Positions 44,546 to 54,102 of a stretch of 64,000 nt of DNA are shown piece after piece. The stretch is from Methylocapsa sp. S129 (GTDB lineage: Bacteria; Pseudomonadota; Alphaproteobacteria; Rhizobiales; Beijerinckiaceae), in contig NZ_LMUI01000060.1 in the NCBI RefSeq assembly GCF_009765995.1, positions 142,218 through 206,217 of the forward strand. Reading direction: 5' to 3'. Position 1 is the stretch's first letter. Each line of letters begins with the position of its first letter. Under the pieces are notes generated by a model. The model was not told where the DNA came from, searched no databases, and worked only from the letters and a program-made list of their open reading frames with translations. The position numbers and the translations under genes were made by a program.

Positions 44546-45844
44546 ATGGAACAACGCACACCGTCACGCAGGCAAGCGATTAGCCGACGCGCTCTGCTCA
44601 AAGGCGCGGCCGGGGCATCGGGAGCGGCGGCCCTCGGGACCTCTTTCCCATGCCCGGCATTGGCGCAATCGGCGACCATCAATGTGCTGACTCTCGGCGA
44701 AGGAATCTTCGGCCAGCCATTCGTCGATCTTGCTCCGGAATTCACGAAAGCCACGGGGATCAAGGTCAACGCCATCACGATGGGTTACAATGAGGCGATT
44801 CAGAAGCAGGCGGCGGCCTTTGCTGCCAAAAGCTCAGCTTATGATGTCGTCCAGGTCGACTCGATCTATATTAAAGGGTTTGCACAGGCTGGCCATTTGC
44901 AACCTCTCGAAACCCTGATCCCGAACGATCAACTCGCGGACTATTTCAGCGACATCCCCGCCACGTTCAAAGGCATGTGGTCGTTCGATGGCAAGACCTA
45001 CGGCTTGGCCACGATCGGCAATTGCCAACGTTTCATCTATAACGAAGGGCACCTCAAAGCCGTCGGGCTGTCTGCGCCGCAAACTTGGGACGAGTTGCTG
45101 GCCGCCGCGCAAAAAGTTGTCGACCCGTCTGCGAAACGCTTCGGCTTCGTCGCAGGGACGGAGCGTCTCGCCAAGGCATTCTCAATATGGCTGCCGATCT
45201 TCTGGGCCAATGGCGGCGTCCTACTCGACGACAAGATGAAGCCGATTTTTGCCGATCAAACAGGGATAGACGCGCTGGCGTTTCTGCTGGAGCTGGTCAA
45301 AACCATGCCGACCGGAGGCCCGGCCTATACGGAGGCCGACGAGACGAAAGCCATGGCGACGGGCCTCGGCACGCTCGATCCCGTCGCCTGGATCCCAGAC
45401 GCCATTATAACCGCCGATGCCGCCACCAAAACGCAGCTCGCAAGCGGCGTGTCGCCAAAAGGGACGACGACACGCGCGCCCGTCATGGGCGGTTTGGGCC
45501 TCACCGTTTCCAAATATGCTCATGATGCGCCGGCGGCCGCGCAATATGTCGCCTGGTTCAACAGCCGAGAGGTTCAGACTGGCAAAATCGTGCAGCACGG
45601 CGGCCAACCTTGCCGGAATTCGGCCTGGGCTGCGAACGCCGCCTTCAAGCCATGGTATCCGGCAGTCGCCGACAGTCTTAAGGTCGCCAAGGTCAGGCCG
45701 CAGATCCCCGAATGGGGACAGATCGACGGCGAAGTCGGCGCGTGGCTCAGCCGTGCTTTTGTCGGCGAGATCTCGCCGAAAGAAGCTTTGGAGGGCGGGC
45801 AAAAGTCTGTCGACGGCATCATGCGCGACGCTGGCTACTATTGA
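44546..45844 (+). CDS. Sugar ABC transporter solute-binding protein (family 1)
   Basis: This 432-residue binding protein has a Tat-type signal (SRRALLKGAAGASGAAALG). The mature part opens TINVLTLGEGIFGQPFVDLA and contains YDVVQVDSIYIKGFAQAG and LATIGNCQRFIYNEGHLKAV. The ATG follows GGGGAGG. It is followed directly by two permeases but no ATPase, so the system depends on an ATPase encoded elsewhere. Repressible by the LacI protein at 42392 is likely. Confidence 0.88.
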   Translation: MEQRTPSRRQAISRRALLKGAAGASGAAALGTSFPCPALAQSATINVLTLGEGIFGQPFVDLAPEFTKATGIKVNAITMGYNEAIQKQAAAFAAKSSAYDVVQVDSIYIKGFAQAGHLQPLETLIPNDQLADYFSDIPATFKGMWSFDGKTYGLATIGNCQRFIYNEGHLKAVGLSAPQTWDELLAAAQKVVDPSAKRFGFVAGTERLAKAFSIWLPIFWANGGVLLDDKMKPIFADQTGIDALAFLLELVKTMPTGGPAYTEADETKAMATGLGTLDPVAWIPDAIITADAATKTQLASGVSPKGTTTRAPVMGGLGLTVSKYAHDAPAAAQYVAWFNSREVQTGKIVQHGGQPCRNSAWAANAAFKPWYPAVADSLKVAKVRPQIPEWGQIDGEVGAWLSRAFVGEISPKEALEGGQKSVDGIMRDAGYY

Positions 45845-46737
45845 TGGCGGTACGGTCGCGGGGCGCCGCGCTCGCCTTCGTGGCGCCCAGCCTTCTGTGT
45901 CTTGCGGGCGCCGTCGGATACCCGCTTGTCGATGCAGTCACGACCAGTCTCTACCGTTGGAACCTGATCTCCGGGCACAAGCGGTGGTATGGACTGCAAA
46001 ATTACATCGACATCGCGCAAGATCCGGGGACCGCGCGGGTCGCGATCGTGACCGCCTTGTATTCAGGGCTCTCGGTTGTCCTGGAGCTGGCGCTCGGCTT
46101 CGCCCTGGCCCTGATCTTTCGTGAGGGACTGTCACGACGACTGCGGGGCTTTGCCGGCCTTCGCGTGATTCTCTGCGTTCCAATCGTGATCGCGCCCTTG
46201 ATCTGGGCCTTCTACTTTCGAAGCATGTACAGTCCGCAATTTGGCGCATTCAACGTTGTCCTCGGCTGGTTCGGCGCGGCGCCAGTGGCCTGGGTTAACA
46301 GCCCGGCACTCGCTCTCTACAGCTTGGTCGTCGCCGACGTCTGGCAGTGGGCGCCTTTCATGTTCGCGGTGATTCTCGCCGGCATGTTGACCTTGCCGGG
46401 CGACGTGGTCGAAGCCGCTCGCGTCGATGGCGCGAGCTGGACGCAGGTTCTCTGGTGGATCGAGCTGCCGCTCCTTCAGCCGATCCTCTTGGTCGCCGTT
46501 CTCCTGCGGCTGATCGACTCGATCAAAAACATCGACTTGATTCTTGTCATTACCCAGGGCGGCCCGGGGACGAGCACTGAAATCCTGAACTTCTTCGCCT
46601 ATCGGACAAGCTTTCAGGATTTCCAGATCGGACGCGGCGCCGCGCTTGCCGTCATCGTCCTGGCGTTGATCCTGGTTCTGGTCATTGTCCTGCTCGGCAC
46701 GCTGCGCCGTCTGAACCTGACGGAGAAGGAAGCGTGA
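45844..46737 (+). CDS. Sugar ABC transporter permease, MalF-like
   Basis: This 297-residue permease has about six membrane segments and the coupling loop EAARVDGASWTQVLWWIELPLL. The ATG at 45844 overlaps the binding-protein stop by one base (TGATG). It pairs with the next permease. Confidence 0.9.
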   Translation: MAVRSRGAALAFVAPSLLCLAGAVGYPLVDAVTTSLYRWNLISGHKRWYGLQNYIDIAQDPGTARVAIVTALYSGLSVVLELALGFALALIFREGLSRRLRGFAGLRVILCVPIVIAPLIWAFYFRSMYSPQFGAFNVVLGWFGAAPVAWVNSPALALYSLVVADVWQWAPFMFAVILAGMLTLPGDVVEAARVDGASWTQVLWWIELPLLQPILLVAVLLRLIDSIKNIDLILVITQGGPGTSTEILNFFAYRTSFQDFQIGRGAALAVIVLALILVLVIVLLGTLRRLNLTEKEA

Positions 46738-47516
46738 AGATACGGCTGCTCTATGCCGTGGCGCTTCTCGCCTGCGTCCTGACGATCATCCCGCCTCTTT
46801 GGGCGCTGTTCGTTTCTCTCTCGGTTCAGGCCGACGGGGCGACCGGGCTTGGCATAGACAATTACCGGGAGGTTCTCTCTCAGCCACAGTTCTGGACGTC
46901 GCTTTGGCATTCCTTCGCAGCCGCCGCCTCCAGCACGATAATCTCCGTAACGCTCGGGTCGATGGCGGCTTATGGAATGACGCGGTTCGGGATCAATTTC
47001 GATCGCCTTGCGCTGGGCATCCTCGCCATCCGCATGATTCCAAGCATCGTTCTCGTCATTCCGTTTTACTTGTGGTTCCAAAGCGCCGGAGCGCTGGATA
47101 GCGTCGCCGGTCTTTCGGTGACCTATCTGACCTTCTCGGTTCCCTTCGCGATCTGGATGATACGCGGCTTTTTCGCCGCGATTCCCATCGAGATTGACGA
47201 GGCGGCGCGCATGGACGGCGCGAACGCCTGGACAATCCTGTGGAGGATCATTCTACCGATCGCCGCGCCGCCGGTGCTCACGACGGCCGTTTTGATCTTC
47301 TGCTTTTGTTGGAATGAATTCCTGTTTGCGCTCGTGCTGACCGACCAAAACGCCCTGACGTTTTTGCCCATGCTGATGCGTTACGTGCCGCCGCAGGGTC
47401 CGCTCTATGGCCAGATATTCGCGGGATCGACCATCTACTTCACCGTTCCGATCATTGCGATCGCCTTGATCAGACGCCAATTGGAGGGAAGCTTCTCGGC
47501 CGGCAGCGTCAAATAG
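46734..47516 (+). CDS. Sugar ABC transporter permease, MalG-like
   Basis: This 260-residue permease has about six membrane segments and the coupling loop DEAARMDGANAWTILWRIILP. The GTG at 46734 overlaps the previous stop (GTGA) after GAGAAGGAAG. It ends the operon without an ATPase gene. Confidence 0.9.
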   Translation: MKIRLLYAVALLACVLTIIPPLWALFVSLSVQADGATGLGIDNYREVLSQPQFWTSLWHSFAAAASSTIISVTLGSMAAYGMTRFGINFDRLALGILAIRMIPSIVLVIPFYLWFQSAGALDSVAGLSVTYLTFSVPFAIWMIRGFFAAIPIEIDEAARMDGANAWTILWRIILPIAAPPVLTTAVLIFCFCWNEFLFALVLTDQNALTFLPMLMRYVPPQGPLYGQIFAGSTIYFTVPIIAIALIRRQLEGSFSAGSVK

Positions 47517-47823
47517 CCGAACCGATGCGCCTGTAAGCGCGGAGGCGATGGGTGGATGCGGTTCCGATCGGGCTTTCATAAAACAGGCTGGCGTCTGGAT
47601 GCTGGCGTAGCGCCGCCTCGACAGAGCGCTTGTTGAGGAGAAGACGACAATAGAACGTATTCGTCCGATGCGCCGGCGAACGTTGCGTCCTGCCCAGCAA
47701 GCGGCGAGGATGCGCGCAGATTCTGTTTATTTGCTTTAGGATATGTCGCGCACGGCGATGTTTTATTTTCGCGCCGTGGGCGGCGAAGAAAATTTCAAGC
47801 AAGCAGATAGGGAGAGAGCCAGC
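47517..47823. other. Intergenic region without recognisable gene
   Basis: These 307 bases separate the importer operon from the membrane protein. I see no convincing coding frame, RNA or strong inverted repeat. A somewhat AT-rich stretch (about 47726-47765) may hold the promoter of the membrane protein. Confidence 0.5.
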
Positions 47824-48363
47824 ATGGAGACCCAGTACAGCAAGGTCGCGCAGGATGGCCGAACGGCGGGTGCCTCCAGCGCCGCCGATGCGCATGGCTT
47901 GGCGCAAACAATAAGCGCCGGCCTGGTGGGCGGGTTGGCAGGCGCCGTCACGATCTGGATCTACGAGGCTGTTGTCTGGGTCGGCGTGGAGCGCCTGATG
48001 CCGCTAGCCGGCATTCCACGCAACGCGACAGGCTTGGTGTTCGGCGCGGACGTGCAAGAATCGCTGGGGCCGGCAGCCTATGTCCTCGGCACGGCGATAC
48101 ACGTCGTCTTCGCATGCGCCTGGGGCGTGTTGTTCGCTTTCCTATGGCCCTTCTTCCGACGCCGCGGGTTCGAGGCGACGCTGGTCGCTTTGTTTTATGC
48201 GATGGCCGCCTGGATCGTGATGCATCTCGCGATCATGACGGTCTCCTCGAACCACCCCAATTATTATGATCCGAACGTGATCATTGGCGGCTTTATGTCG
48301 CATTTCTTCTTCACAGTACCGCTCGCTTTGATCGTCAAGCAGCGTCTTGCCCCCGCCTCTTAA
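47824..48363 (+). CDS. Small multi-pass membrane protein of unknown function
   Basis: This 179-residue protein has about four hydrophobic segments (ISAGLVGGLAGAVTIWIYEA; TAIHVVFACAWGVLFAFLW; TLVALFYAMAAWIVMHLAIM; GGFMSHFFFTVPLALIV) and a hydrophilic N-terminus. I do not recognise the family. The ATG at 47824 is preceded by GGGAGAG; an upstream frame to 47743 lacks a ribosome site. It stands alone, 154 bases before the MmgE/PrpD gene. Confidence 0.6.
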   Translation: METQYSKVAQDGRTAGASSAADAHGLAQTISAGLVGGLAGAVTIWIYEAVVWVGVERLMPLAGIPRNATGLVFGADVQESLGPAAYVLGTAIHVVFACAWGVLFAFLWPFFRRRGFEATLVALFYAMAAWIVMHLAIMTVSSNHPNYYDPNVIIGGFMSHFFFTVPLALIVKQRLAPAS

Positions 48364-48517
48364 AGCGCGGCATCGGGACGCCGGCATACGCTTTGGGAAC
48401 GGCTCGGTGCGGATCGACTTCAACCGTTTTCGCCTTGTCGGCGAAGTTCGAGCGCTTCGCCGACCCTGATCCGGCCGCGATTATGTGAGAACAAATCTCG
48501 CTTTGGGAGGACCTCAT

Positions 48518-49987
48518 ATGCCGATCACTGGCCGCAGAACTTTGCTGCAGACCGCAGCGACGCTTCCCCTCCTGGCGGCCACCGCAAGCCCGGTTTTCGC
48601 GCAGGCTTCGGAAGCCGCGTCTAGCCCTCCCGCAAAAGCAGTCCCGGCGAAAGACGTCACGCGCACCCTCGCGCATTATCTTGTAACCGCCGCCTATGAC
48701 GATCTACCGGCCCCTGTTCGCAAAGAGGGCGTCCGAACGCTGTTGAATTGGGTGGGCGTTGCGATCGGCGGATCGCGTCATCAGACGGTCGACATTGCGG
48801 TCGCCGCGCTCGCGCCCTTCTCCGGCCCGGCGCAGGCTTCGCTGCTGGGTCGCCGCGAGCGATTCGACATTATGAACGCGGCGTTCGTCAATGGCGTGTC
48901 GAGCCATATCTTCGACTATGACGACACGCATCTGAAAACGATCATTCATCCAGCCGGCCCGGTGGCCTCCGCCATTCTCGCGCTGTCGGAAATGCAGCCG
49001 GTTTCGGGCAAGGACTTTCTCAACGCGCTGGTCCTCGGCGTCGAGACCGAATGCCGGATCGGCAATGCCGTTTATCCCAACCATTATGATGTTGGTTGGC
49101 ATATCACCGGCACCGCCGGCGTATTCGGATCAGCGGCCGCCGTCGGAAAATTGCTGAACCTCAACGAACTGCAAATGGTGTGGGCTCTTGGCCTCGCGGC
49201 GTCACAACCGGTGGGGCTGCGCGAATCTTTTGGCTCGATGAACAAGAGCTTCAATCCCGGGCGCGCCGCGAGCAACGGCATCTTCGCGGCGATGCTGGCG
49301 TCCAAGAACTTCACATCCTCAGACCAAATGATCGAAGCCAAGCGCGGTTGGGCCAATGTTGTCAGCACCAAGCAGGATTATAGCGAAATTCTCGGCGATC
49401 TCGGCAAACGTTACGAGGCGGCGCTGAACACTTACAAGCCGTTCGCCTGCGGAATCGTGATGCATCCGGCCATCGACGCCGCCGTTCAATTGCGCGATGA
49501 AAACCGACTCGCCGCCGACCAGATCGAACGCGTCGATCTCAAGGTGCATCCGCTGGTGCTTGAGCTGACGGGCAAGAAGACGCCGCGCGACGGTCTGGAG
49601 GCCAAGTTCAGCATTTATCATGCCGTCGCCGTCGCGCTGGTCGAAGGCGCGGGCGGCGAGAAGCAATTCAGCGACCGGGCCGCCAACGATCCTGTCGTCG
49701 TCGCTTTGCGCAGCAAGGTGCTTCCGGTCGTTACGCCAGGGATTGATCCCGCGCAGGTCGATATGACGATCGTGTTGAAGGATGGGCGGACGCTGCGCCG
49801 CTTCATCGCTCGCGCCATTGGCAGCACGGAAACGCCGATGACGGACAAACAACTGGAAGCCAAGTTCGCCGATCTGGCGGAGGGCATTCTTCCAGCCTCC
49901 GCCATCCGGCGGGTCATGGACGCTTGTTGGAACGTTGAAAGTTTGAACAGCGCAGCCGAGATCGCGAAAATGGCTGTTTCAGTCTGA
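48518..49987 (+). CDS. Exported MmgE/PrpD-family protein
   Basis: This 489-residue protein of the MmgE/PrpD family (2-methylcitrate dehydratase, cis-aconitate decarboxylase and relatives) has FDYDDTHLKTIIHPAGPVASAIL and TGTAGVFGSAAAVGKLLNL, then SMNKSFNPGRAASNG, all typical. Unusually, it begins with a signal peptide: GRRTLLQTAATLPLLAATAS, then a VFAQA cleavage region, which looks Tat-dependent. Most family members are cytosolic. The ATG at 48518 follows GGGAGG. An exported dehydratase, isomerase or racemase for an unknown acid is implied. Confidence 0.8.
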   Translation: MPITGRRTLLQTAATLPLLAATASPVFAQASEAASSPPAKAVPAKDVTRTLAHYLVTAAYDDLPAPVRKEGVRTLLNWVGVAIGGSRHQTVDIAVAALAPFSGPAQASLLGRRERFDIMNAAFVNGVSSHIFDYDDTHLKTIIHPAGPVASAILALSEMQPVSGKDFLNALVLGVETECRIGNAVYPNHYDVGWHITGTAGVFGSAAAVGKLLNLNELQMVWALGLAASQPVGLRESFGSMNKSFNPGRAASNGIFAAMLASKNFTSSDQMIEAKRGWANVVSTKQDYSEILGDLGKRYEAALNTYKPFACGIVMHPAIDAAVQLRDENRLAADQIERVDLKVHPLVLELTGKKTPRDGLEAKFSIYHAVAVALVEGAGGEKQFSDRAANDPVVVALRSKVLPVVTPGIDPAQVDMTIVLKDGRTLRRFIARAIGSTETPMTDKQLEAKFADLAEGILPASAIRRVMDACWNVESLNSAAEIAKMAVSV

Positions 49988-50124
49988 AGTTTGCTCGTCA
50001 TCTCCGATGAGCCATCGGCCCGTTCGCAGGATGGATCGGCCATCTAAGGCTCCCGGCGCGCCTGATCGCGCGCCGAGCGCGAAACCGATCGCTCTCCCGC
50101 GTCTTAACGTGCAAACGACGAACA

Positions 50125-51693
50125 TCATTTCGGCAAACGCGTCGCGAGATAAGCGTCGAACAGCGCTTTCCGCTGAGGATCCAGCACCGATATCGGCCGC
50201 GTCGCGTCGCCCAGTTCCATGACGTCCTGCGCCGAGGCGCCAAAGCGCGGCCACTCAGGCAGTCCGGCTCCATTGGGATTTCCGGTCTTTGCGAAATTGG
50301 TCCAATATTGCTGCATCTGCTCCGACAATGCCCGGTCGCGATCGAACCATGGGCGATCTATGGAAGTCTGTGTCCCGAAGACATAGGCGAGTTCCGCGGA
50401 ATGGAAGGCGCCGACCTTGATGGGGTCGGATCCCGGCGCAAGCCGTGTGAAGCGATAGACATAGACGGACCTGCCCGGCTCCGCGAAAGCCTGCGCCTCG
50501 CGCGCCGACGCGGCGAGCAAATAGTCGCTCTGCATCCGGTCCTGCGCCGCGGTCGCGTGCTCGTCGTCGGCTCCGGTGTAGAGCGCAGCGACCGGGTCGC
50601 CCTCGGCGCCGAAGCGCCGGCGGGCCAATGCCGTCAAACCGTCAGGCGTCGTCGCCTTGAGCAGTTCCGTGCCTTCGTCAAAATTCGCCCCAATCAACAG
50701 GGCGGCGCCATTGCTATCGTGAGCCGCGATCATTTCCGGCAGGTCATGGGGAAGCACATGCCCGTCTACGTTAGGCCGCAACCCGAATCCGACGGCATTG
50801 GCGCCCATCGCCCGAACGAGACCGGCGCTCGGGACCATACGCAGATCGGCCAAAGTCTCGCTGCCGGCAGCGCTCGCGAATTTCTCGCCTCCCTGTTCGG
50901 CCTGCGCAAGCGTCTGCAAAGGATCGGCCATGCCGAACATCGGATAGCTCTCGACGATGGCGCGCCGGAACAATCCGTGCGCGAGCGGCGAAGCCATCAT
51001 TGCATTGACGCCAAAAGCGCCCGCCGACTGGCCGAAGATCGTCACATTGTCGGAATCGCCTCCGAACGCCGCGGCGTCGTCTTGCACCCAGCGGAGCGCC
51101 GCGATCATGTCGAGCAGGCCGTAATTGCCCGACACATGGTCCGAACTCTCCCGATCCAACGCGGGCAGCGCCAAAAAGCCGAGCGGACCGAGGCGATAAT
51201 TGATCGTCACCACGATCACGCCCCGACGCGCCAGAGCCTCGCCGTCGAAACTCGGAAGCGAGCCGGACCCTTGCACGAAACCGCCGCCGTAGAACCAGAC
51301 CATGACGGGAAGCTTTTCGTCCCGCCCATGCGCCGGCGTCCAAACGTTGAGATACAGACAGTCCTCGCTCTGTCGCTCGGAAGTGCGAAAAAATTCGTTC
51401 TGGTAGAACGAGCCGGGCGGCGGCAGCGGTTGCGGGCAGGCGGGCGCGGCATGGATCGTCTCAAGCACGCCCTGCCAAGGCGCGACAGCCTGCGGCGGCC
51501 GCCAGCGCAGCCCGGCGATCGGCGCGGCCGCAAACGGCACGCCGAGATAATGCGCGACGGCGCCATCAGCGCTTGCGGCCCCGAGGATCGCGCCGCCCTG
51601 CACCTGCGCGGTCGCGGCCTTGGCGCCTGAGGTCAACAACAAAAGCAGCGCCGCGGCGCCACAGAAGGCGGCCCAGACGCCCAACGAGCGCAT
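50125..51693 (-). CDS. Exported type-B carboxylesterase
   Basis: This 522-residue carboxylesterase has a signal peptide (MRSLGVWAAFCGAAALLLLL, ending near AKA), the oxyanion region YGGGFVQGSG, nucleophile Ser in FGQSAGAFG (about 212), Glu in NFDEGTEL and His in VGAFHSAEL. It likely hydrolyses an ester in the periplasm or outside the cell. It is convergent with the exported MmgE/PrpD gene (137 bases), so their products could act on related compounds outside the cytoplasm. Confidence 0.88.
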   Translation of the reverse strand: MRSLGVWAAFCGAAALLLLLTSGAKAATAQVQGGAILGAASADGAVAHYLGVPFAAAPIAGLRWRPPQAVAPWQGVLETIHAAPACPQPLPPPGSFYQNEFFRTSERQSEDCLYLNVWTPAHGRDEKLPVMVWFYGGGFVQGSGSLPSFDGEALARRGVIVVTINYRLGPLGFLALPALDRESSDHVSGNYGLLDMIAALRWVQDDAAAFGGDSDNVTIFGQSAGAFGVNAMMASPLAHGLFRRAIVESYPMFGMADPLQTLAQAEQGGEKFASAAGSETLADLRMVPSAGLVRAMGANAVGFGLRPNVDGHVLPHDLPEMIAAHDSNGAALLIGANFDEGTELLKATTPDGLTALARRRFGAEGDPVAALYTGADDEHATAAQDRMQSDYLLAASAREAQAFAEPGRSVYVYRFTRLAPGSDPIKVGAFHSAELAYVFGTQTSIDRPWFDRDRALSEQMQQYWTNFAKTGNPNGAGLPEWPRFGASAQDVMELGDATRPISVLDPQRKALFDAYLATRLPK

Positions 51694-51823
51694 AACGAAC
51701 CTCCCCGCGAACTTCTCGTCGGAAGCTATACCTTCTACCTACACGCGGCCATGGGATTGGCCGGACAATCTCGTTGGGTCTCGCAATTGTGACCGAAGCG
51801 CCAAAGCTCGCCAGCGCCTTTTC

Positions 51824-51847
51824 GAGGCGCGCGACATCGCGCGCCTC
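51824..51847. terminator. GC-rich hairpin after the binding-protein gene
   Basis: GAGGCGCGCGA and TCGCGCGCCTC are perfect 11-base arms with CA between them, 35 bases beyond the stop of the binding protein at 51882 on the minus strand. There is no U-tract on either strand, so the termination role is tentative. Confidence 0.4.
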
Positions 51848-51881
51848 TCCTTCACGGAAGCATGTTTCAAGACTTCGAAGG

Positions 51882-52892
51882 TCACTTCGCGGCTTCGATC
51901 GCCTTGACCACTTCGGCTTGCGTATATTCCACGTTGGCGACGCCGCCGACCGGCGTCGTGGCAAGATATTTGTCGAGATCGCCCTGTTCGATCGTCAGGA
52001 TGCCCATCGGCACTTCCTTGGGAACTTTCTTGCCGTCGAGGATCTGCTGGGCGACCCAGAAGGCGAAAGTGACCATGCCGGGCGCTTCCGAGCCCGACCA
52101 TGAATCGTAGCCGCCGGCCTTGGTCTGCTCCTTCCACCAGACGAGCTCGTCCTGCCGATTGCCGAGCATAATGAGCGGCAGCGCGCGCCCGGCGGATTTG
52201 AAGGCCTGCGCCGCGCCATAGGCGTCGCCGCCCTGGTCGATCACGGCGGCGATCGGGGGCAGCGAAGGAAGCACGGTTGCGACAGCCTTCTGCGCTGTGG
52301 TCTGGTCCCAGTTGCCGTTGACTTCGCCGACGATTTTCAGGTTGGGGTGCTTGGCGAGTTCGCTCTTCACGCCTTTGGTGATGTCTTCGTCGATGCTGGT
52401 GCCGGCCAGACCATGGATATAGAGCAGATTGCCGCCGCTTGGCGTGCGCTTGGCGATCTGGCGGACTTCTTCGGCGCCGTAGGTTCCTGCTAGATCGACG
52501 GTGACCTTGGTCGCGCAAGGTTCGGTGACGAGGCCGTCGAACGCGACGACGACGACGCCCGCGTCGCAGGCCTGCTTCACCGCGCCGTTGAGCGCTTCGG
52601 GCGACGCAGCGTCGATTACGATCGCGTCATAGCCTTGCAGGATAAGATTCTGGATCTGCGCGGCCTGGGTCGGCGCTTCCTTGTCAGCGGTGGTGAACGC
52701 GTCGGCGGCGCCGACGACTTTACCCTTCACCGCCTGCCCGCCGACTTTCGCCCAGCTTTGCAGCATCGCCTGCCGCCAGGAATTGCCGGCGTAATTGTTG
52801 GACAGCGCGATCTTCTTGCCGGACGTGTCGGCGAAAGCCGCCGTCGACAAAGAAATGGCGAGCACCGACGCCAATGTTGTCGCTCGTTTCAT
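51882..52892 (-). CDS. Orphan ribose-type sugar-binding protein
   Basis: This 336-residue periplasmic binding protein has a short signal peptide (MKRATTLASVLAISLSTAAFA). The mature start KKIALSNNYAGNSWRQAM and IQNLILQGYDAIVIDAASPEAL match the RbsB-like class. The ATG follows GGGAGGATCAA. No permease or ATPase gene is nearby, so it must use a transporter encoded elsewhere or act as a sensor. Confidence 0.87.
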   Translation of the reverse strand: MKRATTLASVLAISLSTAAFADTSGKKIALSNNYAGNSWRQAMLQSWAKVGGQAVKGKVVGAADAFTTADKEAPTQAAQIQNLILQGYDAIVIDAASPEALNGAVKQACDAGVVVVAFDGLVTEPCATKVTVDLAGTYGAEEVRQIAKRTPSGGNLLYIHGLAGTSIDEDITKGVKSELAKHPNLKIVGEVNGNWDQTTAQKAVATVLPSLPPIAAVIDQGGDAYGAAQAFKSAGRALPLIMLGNRQDELVWWKEQTKAGGYDSWSGSEAPGMVTFAFWVAQQILDGKKVPKEVPMGILTIEQGDLDKYLATTPVGGVANVEYTQAEVVKAIEAAK

Positions 52893-53367
52893 TTGATCCT
52901 CCCACGAAATTCATTGTTGTTCGAGATCGACCCCGCCCGGGTTTCGGTCCGGTCGCGGCGACGGCCTATGCCAGCCGCTCTGACTGCTAGCGACGCACGC
53001 GCCCTGCCCCGACTTCGGGGCTGCAACGAACGGCTGTTTAGTTAAGTCTCTGAGTTCGCTTGGCTCCTCCCCCTTTTTGGCTGCCCGCCGGACGCTTTGC
53101 GCGCCCGAACGGGCTGCATCCATTTCGCGCCATTAAGGCGCAATCAGACAGGATATTATGAACCTAAGGTACAATATGGCGCAGCATCGCGCAAGGGCGG
53201 CCAGGCGGCGCTCGATTCATGTCGGCGCGCCGACATCGGGAGAATGCGCATGCAGGCGAGTTGCTTCGAGATTTTCGACGACCGCTTTCGCCGTCTATTC
53301 GCGCTGGCCGGCTCGTCGCCTGCGAACATGGCGGTCGGCGGGTTTCGCAGACGGAGTCCGACGGAAC
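52893..53367. other. Intergenic region, no gene recognised
   Basis: These 475 bases separate the binding protein from the end of the GntR gene. I see no convincing gene. A short hairpin (GCGCC/GGCGC, 53125-53139) is present, and the stretch 53150-53180 is AT-richer. The promoter of the binding protein should be here. Confidence 0.5.
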
Positions 53368-54102
53368 CTAACCCTCGCCGATTCCTGCCGAGGCCGCCGG
53401 CGCCGCGCCACGCGGAGGCGCGCCGATCAAGCCCTGTTGCAAGGCCGCCAAATAGGATTCGCGCGTGCCCAGGATGTGGCGGACGAGGATCGATTCGATG
53501 CCGACAATATCGCCCACCGCAAACGCGTCCCTGATTTGCCGGTGCTCGACGAATGAGCGGTCTTGCACCCCGACAAGCGGCCCCGACAGATGGGTCCGCA
53601 GCGTCGCGATCGGCCCCGAGGCGAGCGTATAGCTCTCTTCAAGGTAACGATTGCGGCAGTTCTTGATGAACGCTTCGTGGAAAGACGTGTCCGCCCGGGA
53701 ATAGGCGATGGGATCGTTGCGTCGCCTCGCCTCCTCCATGGCGGCGAGCGCCTGCTCCAGCATCGCCAGCGTCGCATCGCGTCGGCGCGCCATGGAAAAG
53801 CTCACGGCCCGCAATTCGATGACGATCCGGTATTCGCAGACATCGAGGATGTCCTGCTCGGTCGGGAAAAAGACGTAACTGCCTTTTTGCGGGATGATGT
53901 TCACCATGCCCTGCAATTGCAGCATGCTGAGCGCCTCGCGCACCGGCGTCCGGCTGACGCCAAGCTTCGTCGCCAGGCCGACCTCGGACAATTCGCTGCC
54001 CAGCGGCAGTTCGGAGTCGATAATGGCCTGCCGCAACCGCTCCGCGACAGTGACGGTGAGCGAGCGAGGCCGATTGATGGACAGTTCGGTTGGCGAGGTC
54101 AT
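53368..54102 (-). CDS. GntR/FCD-family transcriptional regulator
   Basis: This 244-residue regulator of the FadR/FCD subgroup has an N-terminal winged helix (LGSELSEVGLATKLGVSRTPVREALSMLQLQG near 36-67) and a helical FCD effector domain with EYRIVIELRAVSFSM, FHEAFIKNC and HRQIRDAFAVGD motifs. The ATG at 54102 gives MTSPTELSINR. It is divergent from the aldolase and oxidase genes and probably controls them. Confidence 0.86.
   Translation of the reverse strand: MTSPTELSINRPRSLTVTVAERLRQAIIDSELPLGSELSEVGLATKLGVSRTPVREALSMLQLQGMVNIIPQKGSYVFFPTEQDILDVCEYRIVIELRAVSFSMARRRDATLAMLEQALAAMEEARRRNDPIAYSRADTSFHEAFIKNCRNRYLEESYTLASGPIATLRTHLSGPLVGVQDRSFVEHRQIRDAFAVGDIVGIESILVRHILGTRESYLAALQQGLIGAPPRGAAPAASAGIGEG

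Noticed and set aside
47509-47907. A 132-codon minus-strand frame before the membrane protein
   Set aside because: It has no family content, overlaps the real start of the membrane protein gene and has no ribosome site.
53125-53139. GCGCC/GGCGC hairpin as a terminator
   Set aside because: A five-base stem with no T-tract, upstream of the promoter side of the binding-protein gene.
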